Source: UBA9464 sp003445095
GTDB taxonomy: Bacteria > Verrucomicrobiota > Verrucomicrobiia > Limisphaerales > UBA9464
Direction: 5' to 3'
Length of the DNA: 9,849 nt
Assembly: GCA_035437945.1 (NCBI GenBank)
Contig: DAOMZG010000263.1
Location: 1 to 9,849 of the forward strand
The notes under the pieces: model-generated
What the model saw: the letters and a program-made list of their open reading frames with translations, nothing else
The model's database searches: none
Told to the model about the DNA's origin: nothing
Part shown: positions 6,571 through 9,849 of the stretch, one piece after another
Layout: every line of letters begins with the position of its first letter
How positions within the stretch are numbered: position 1 is the first letter of the stretch
Made by a program: the position numbers and the translations under genes

Positions 6571-7995
6571 ATGACCTTCCCTAAACTCAGCTCCCTCAAG
6601 ACCGTGGCCGACTTCCGGCGACGGGTAGACGAACTTGGTATCGATCTGCCAGTATCAGAAGAGGTCCACTCGAATCAGTTGGGTGCCACCTATTTCCTCG
6701 AGCCCGATCGAGCTCGGGAGCTTGGTAATCGATTCGCCATCCTGCCGATGGAAGGTTGGGATGCGACCGCGGACGGCCGACCAACCGATTTAGTTCGTCG
6801 ACGCTGGCAACGGTTCGGTCAAAGCGGCGCCAAACTGATTTGGGGCGGTGAAGCAGTAGCGGTGCGCCACGATGGCCGAGCCAATCCCCGGCAACTCGTC
6901 CTCCACGAGGAAACGCTGCCGGAGTTCATCGAGCTGAGGAAACTCCTACTCACCGAGCACGCCGTTCATTCGACGACTTCCGACCTGATGGTCGGCCTCC
7001 AGCTCACCCACAGCGGTCGTTGGGCGCGGCCACACGATTCAAAAAAGCTTGAGCCGCGCATTGCCTATCGCCATCCGCTGTTGGACTCGCGCTCCGCGGT
7101 CAGCAGCGACAAGGCGATTCTCACGGACCAGGAGATCGCCGGCCTGATTGAGGATTTTGTCCGAGCGGCCGTGCGGGCGCAGCAGGCGGGATTTGACTAC
7201 GTGGATGTGAAGCACTGCCACGGGTATCTCGGCCACGAGTTTTTGAGCGCCGTGGAAAGACCCGGCGCCTACGGCGGATCGTTCGAAAACCGAACGCGGT
7301 TCCTGCGGGAAATCGTGGCCGGGATTGAGCGGGACGCGCCTGGGCTTGAAGTCGGAGTGCGTCTGAGCCTTTTCGATCAACTTCCCTTTCAGAAAGGCCC
7401 CGATGGCGTCGGCCAGCCAATGCAGTGGACTGGCCCATATCCATATGCATTTGGTAGCGATCCCGAGGACCCAAGCCAAATCGATTGGACCGAGCCGCGC
7501 GCCTTCTTGGGTCTGCTCGAGAAGCTTGGAATTCGGCTCGTTTGCCTCACTGCCGGATCGCCCTATTACAACCCGCACTTGCAACGTCCGGCGGCAATCC
7601 CGCCGAGCGATGGCTACCTGCCGCCGGAGGATCCGCTGGTCGGCGTGGCGCGTCAGCTCAACGCCGTCGCCAGCATCAAACGAGAGTTCCCCAATCTATT
7701 GATCGTGGGTTCTGCCTACAGTTATCTGCAAGAATGGCTCCCCGCGGTCGCCGACGCTCAAGTCGCGGCGGGTCGCGTGGACTTCGTGGGATTGGGGCGG
7801 ACCGTATTGAGCTATCCTGAACTTCCACGCGATGTGCTGAATGGTCGATTACTTCAAAGGCGCAAATTGTGCCGCACCTTCAGCGATTGCACCACCGGTC
7901 CACGGAATGGCTTGGTGAGCGGTTGTTATCCGCTCGACGACTTTTACAGGCAACATCCAGACGCCGAGACATTGCGCGCCTTGGCAAAACGGTGA
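6571..7995 (+). CDS. NADH:flavin oxidoreductase, Old Yellow Enzyme family
   Basis: A 474-residue FMN-dependent TIM-barrel oxidoreductase, expected to reduce or oxidise an unsaturated carbonyl or related substrate with NAD(P)H. Family marks are NRFAILPMEGWDA (53-65), LIWGGEAVAVRHDGRANP (89-106), LQLTHSGRWARP (143-154), the HGYLGHEFLS block (217-226), YGGSFENRTRFLREIV (234-249), VGVRLS (261-266), and IVGSAYS then VDFVGLGRTVLSYPELP (about 403-419) for the FMN phosphate. Two oddities stand out. The usual substrate pair in IHxAHGYL is replaced by VKHCHGYL, with Lys214 at the first histidine position. The C-terminal cysteines are C434, C440 and C452 (C-x5-C-x11-C) rather than the C-x2-C-x3-C-x11-C of 2,4-dienoyl-CoA reductase relatives. 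The protein ends there, without their second FAD/NAD domain. It follows the aldolase gene by 2 bp with no separate ribosome binding site. Substrate unknown. Confidence 0.92.
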   Translation: MTFPKLSSLKTVADFRRRVDELGIDLPVSEEVHSNQLGATYFLEPDRARELGNRFAILPMEGWDATADGRPTDLVRRRWQRFGQSGAKLIWGGEAVAVRHDGRANPRQLVLHEETLPEFIELRKLLLTEHAVHSTTSDLMVGLQLTHSGRWARPHDSKKLEPRIAYRHPLLDSRSAVSSDKAILTDQEIAGLIEDFVRAAVRAQQAGFDYVDVKHCHGYLGHEFLSAVERPGAYGGSFENRTRFLREIVAGIERDAPGLEVGVRLSLFDQLPFQKGPDGVGQPMQWTGPYPYAFGSDPEDPSQIDWTEPRAFLGLLEKLGIRLVCLTAGSPYYNPHLQRPAAIPPSDGYLPPEDPLVGVARQLNAVASIKREFPNLLIVGSAYSYLQEWLPAVADAQVAAGRVDFVGLGRTVLSYPELPRDVLNGRLLQRRKLCRTFSDCTTGPRNGLVSGCYPLDDFYRQHPDAETLRALAKR

Positions 7996-8187
7996 GCGAC
8001 GGGGACGGGAGCGAGGACTTCAGTCGGCAACATCCTCATCCGCAAATGTGGTGTGACGATGGTCTGAACCTGAATCGTTTCTCAAGATCCTTGGGATGAA
8101 CATGTCCTCGCGCTCGTCGGTGTTGAGCGTGCCGAAAAGCAATGTTTCCACTTCCAATCGTAACTCCGTCACGGTTACGAACCGGGG
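7996..8187. other. Intergenic region upstream of the sulfotransferase gene
   Basis: About 190 bp with no strong gene signal. A 51-codon frame runs from the ATG at 8096 to the TAG at 8249-8251 and overlaps the sulfotransferase start. It is Ser/Asn/Thr-rich and resembles no known family, so it is not called. A short inverted repeat lies just before the GTG start. No terminator with a T-tract is seen after the flavin oxidoreductase gene. Confidence 0.45.
8159..8179. repeat. Short inverted repeat just upstream of the sulfotransferase start
   Basis: CGTAAC (8159-8164) and GTTACG (8174-8179) are perfect 6-bp arms around 9 bases, extendable by one G-T pair. It ends 8 bases before the GTG start, so in RNA it could affect ribosome access, or in DNA act as an operator. 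Six-bp arms are easily found by chance. Confidence 0.3.
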
Positions 8188-9765
8188 GTGGGACGAAAGG
8201 GACCCCTTAAGCGCAACTCGCGCCAGGCCCTCGATTCAATTCCTGGGTTAGGGAGCGATTTACCTGGATTGCAGCAGGCTCGGGCCCTGTGGCAGGCGAA
8301 TCGTTTTGACGAAGCGCTTCAATTGTTTGAAGAGACCGGCCGCCGGCATCCGCAGAATCTGGTTGCGCTGGTCGATGGCAGCCGAGCGCTCGGAGCGCGA
8401 TTCGAGGTCCAGCGCGCGGAGCTGATGCTCGAACGATTATTGAGGTTGGCCCCAGGGCGACCGGAACTTCTCCATTTTGCGGGGCAGAGCTATCGCATGA
8501 TCTTCCGCCCCGAAGCGGCCCAAAAGTGTTTCGAAGCGGTGTTGGCCCAGACCCGCGATATCCCGGATGCTTTCCTGGAACTCGCGGTCTTACTGGAACG
8601 GCGGCATCGCGTCGCCGAGGCGTATTCGCTGGTGGAGGAATGTCTGCGCAATGACCCCACCTACCGGGAGGCGCAGTTGCTGCGCGCGCGGCTGCTGCGC
8701 CGACTGAAGCACGACGAGGAAGCCTTCGATGCTTTTCGGAAACTCGCCCAGGACGGTTCGGTTCATCCCGCCGTCCGCGCGCAGGCGTGGGCGGAAGTGG
8801 CTCAGACATTGGACCGCCGGGAAGAATACCGGGCCGCCATGTCAGCCATGCTTCGATGCAAGGAGCTGATGCGCGAACGGGAAGGTCCGGTCCTGCAAGA
8901 AGCGGAATTTGTCTTGCGGCATTTGGGCCGACTGGCCGATGGGCTGACCTCGTCGCATTATCGTCATTGGGCCGATGAAGCTCGTGATCGGCCGCCCTGC
9001 CGACCCGCGGTGCTGACCAGCTTCCCGCGGTCGGGGACAACGCTCTTGGAACAGGTGCTGGACAGCCACTCGGGGTTGGTTAGTTCCGATGAACGGGAAG
9101 CCTTTGCGCGCGATATCTTCCCAGCGATGTGGCTGGGGCCGCACACGCCGGCTCCAACCGTAGCAGCCCTCGACGCCGTACCCCCAGACCGGCTCCAGGC
9201 ACTGCGGGATCGTTACTTTCGATTCATGGAAGCCGCGCTCAATGAAGCCATCGGTCCGCGCATCCATCTCGACAAGAATCCTCCGCTCACGTTGGTGCTT
9301 CCCGGATTCTTGCGGTTGTTCCCCGAGACTCGAATTCTGTTCGCGCTGCGGGATCCTCGCGACGTGTTGATCAGCTGTTTCTTCCAATACCTGCCGCTGA
9401 ATCCGAACAGCGTATGTTTTCTGACCTTGGAGCGTACCGCCCGGCGTTATGCCGAGGACATGAGGGTCTGGCGCCAGTTGCGTGAGCGCATCGCGTCGCC
9501 ATGGATTGAGATTCGTTATGAGGACGCCGTGAACGACCTCGAACGCGAGGCGCGGCGGGCGCTGGAATTCCTCGGGCTTCCATGGGAGGCGGAAGTGTTG
9601 AACTACCGCGAACGACTCGAAAAACGAGCCGTCGGATCACCGAGCTACGAAGCTGTTAGCCAACCGTTGTACACGAGGGCCATCGGCCGCTGGCGACATT
9701 ACCAAGAGTTTCTGGAACCGTGGTTGCCGATACTCCAGCCCTCGGTCGATGCATTCGGATATTGA
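8188..9765 (+). CDS. TPR-repeat sulfotransferase family protein
   Basis: A 525-residue fusion of an N-terminal tetratricopeptide-type helical region (about 28-240) and a C-terminal PAPS-dependent sulfotransferase domain (about 272-515). The helical part has TPR-like pairs such as ARALWQANRFDEALQLFEETGRRHP (31-55) and later ones near 110-155 and 163-190. The 5'-phosphosulfate loop is TSFPRSGTTLLEQVLDSH (277-294), HLDKNP is at 360-365, and the 3'-phosphate site is ALRDPRDVLISCFFQ (386-400) with R388 and S396. A C-terminal GSPSYEAVSQPLYTRAIGRWRHYQEFLEP segment (483-511) is typical of TPR-linked sulfotransferases. It should transfer sulfate to a protein, glycan or small molecule, with the TPR region perhaps binding the acceptor. 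No signal peptide is seen, so it looks cytosolic. GTG at 8188 is the only ATG/GTG/TTG between the in-frame TAA at 8161 and the domain, apart from an internal TTG at 8269. It appears monocistronic here. Confidence 0.93.
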   Translation: MGRKGPLKRNSRQALDSIPGLGSDLPGLQQARALWQANRFDEALQLFEETGRRHPQNLVALVDGSRALGARFEVQRAELMLERLLRLAPGRPELLHFAGQSYRMIFRPEAAQKCFEAVLAQTRDIPDAFLELAVLLERRHRVAEAYSLVEECLRNDPTYREAQLLRARLLRRLKHDEEAFDAFRKLAQDGSVHPAVRAQAWAEVAQTLDRREEYRAAMSAMLRCKELMREREGPVLQEAEFVLRHLGRLADGLTSSHYRHWADEARDRPPCRPAVLTSFPRSGTTLLEQVLDSHSGLVSSDEREAFARDIFPAMWLGPHTPAPTVAALDAVPPDRLQALRDRYFRFMEAALNEAIGPRIHLDKNPPLTLVLPGFLRLFPETRILFALRDPRDVLISCFFQYLPLNPNSVCFLTLERTARRYAEDMRVWRQLRERIASPWIEIRYEDAVNDLEREARRALEFLGLPWEAEVLNYRERLEKRAVGSPSYEAVSQPLYTRAIGRWRHYQEFLEPWLPILQPSVDAFGY

Positions 9766-9801
9766 ACGCCTGGCGCCTCAGCCGAGACAATTCGGTTCAA
9801 C

Positions 9802-9831
9802 CACGAATAGACACGAATGAACACCAATAGG
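9802..9831. repeat. Three tandem 10-bp units (CACGAATAGA-like)
   Basis: CACGAATAGA, CACGAATGAA and CACCAATAGG follow each other without gaps. They lie in the non-coding stretch 9766-9849 after the sulfotransferase gene. Similar CACGAAT-spaced tracts occur as dispersed intergenic repeats in several environmental bacterial genomes, from general recollection. The tract may continue beyond the window's neighbourhood but breaks down before the edge. Confidence 0.6.
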
Positions 9832-9849
9832 CAGAGGTCAAAACCAAGC

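Noticed and set aside
8207..9040. Minus-strand open frame of 277 codons
   Set aside because: Antisense to the TPR part of the sulfotransferase gene; its product is Arg/Pro/Ala-rich and has no recognisable domain.
1..9849. tRNA, rRNA, CRISPR array, insertion sequence or prophage
   Set aside because: No regularly spaced repeat-spacer pattern, transposase or integrase motif, cloverleaf or rRNA-like stretch was recognised by eye.

Overview
The window is GC-rich and dense with genes, and every supported gene lies on the + strand. Most starts have no recognisable Shine-Dalgarno sequence; only aroE and the prepilin peptidase gene have a GGAG/GAGG core at normal spacing. That, together with the gene families and the palindromic intergenic repeats, suggests a Verrucomicrobiota or PVC-type bacterium. 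This is an inference from style, because there is no rRNA or other firm taxonomic marker here.

Layout: (1) At 1-2888 a class III nucleotide cyclase, possibly cut at its 5' end by the window edge, overlaps by ATGA a gene for a glycosyltransferase-like protein of unknown function. Two small unrecognised proteins follow at 24 and 23 bp spacing, and the four may form one transcription unit. (2) At 2889-5246, after a non-coding gap, comes shikimate dehydrogenase (aroE) overlapping by ATGA a type IV prepilin peptidase gene. The peptidase carries an extra soluble segment of about 100 residues just before its GxGD catalytic motif. (3) At 5247-5620 there is a 374-bp intergenic stretch with a REP-like double hairpin and a long GC-rich perfect palindrome. 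(4) At 5621-7995 a two-gene unit, with 2 bp between genes, encodes a divergent dihydrodipicolinate synthase/N-acetylneuraminate lyase-family aldolase and an Old Yellow Enzyme-family flavin oxidoreductase with an altered active site and altered cysteine motif. (5) At 7996-8187 is a gap with a small inverted repeat. (6) At 8188-9765 lies a TPR-sulfotransferase fusion. (7) The window ends in a 10-bp-period tandem repeat.

The best leads for new biology are the aldolase/flavoenzyme pair, which looks like a small metabolic module on an unknown substrate, and the cyclase-coupled glycosyltransferase-like gene with its two orphan neighbours. No mobile element, CRISPR array, tRNA or rRNA was seen.
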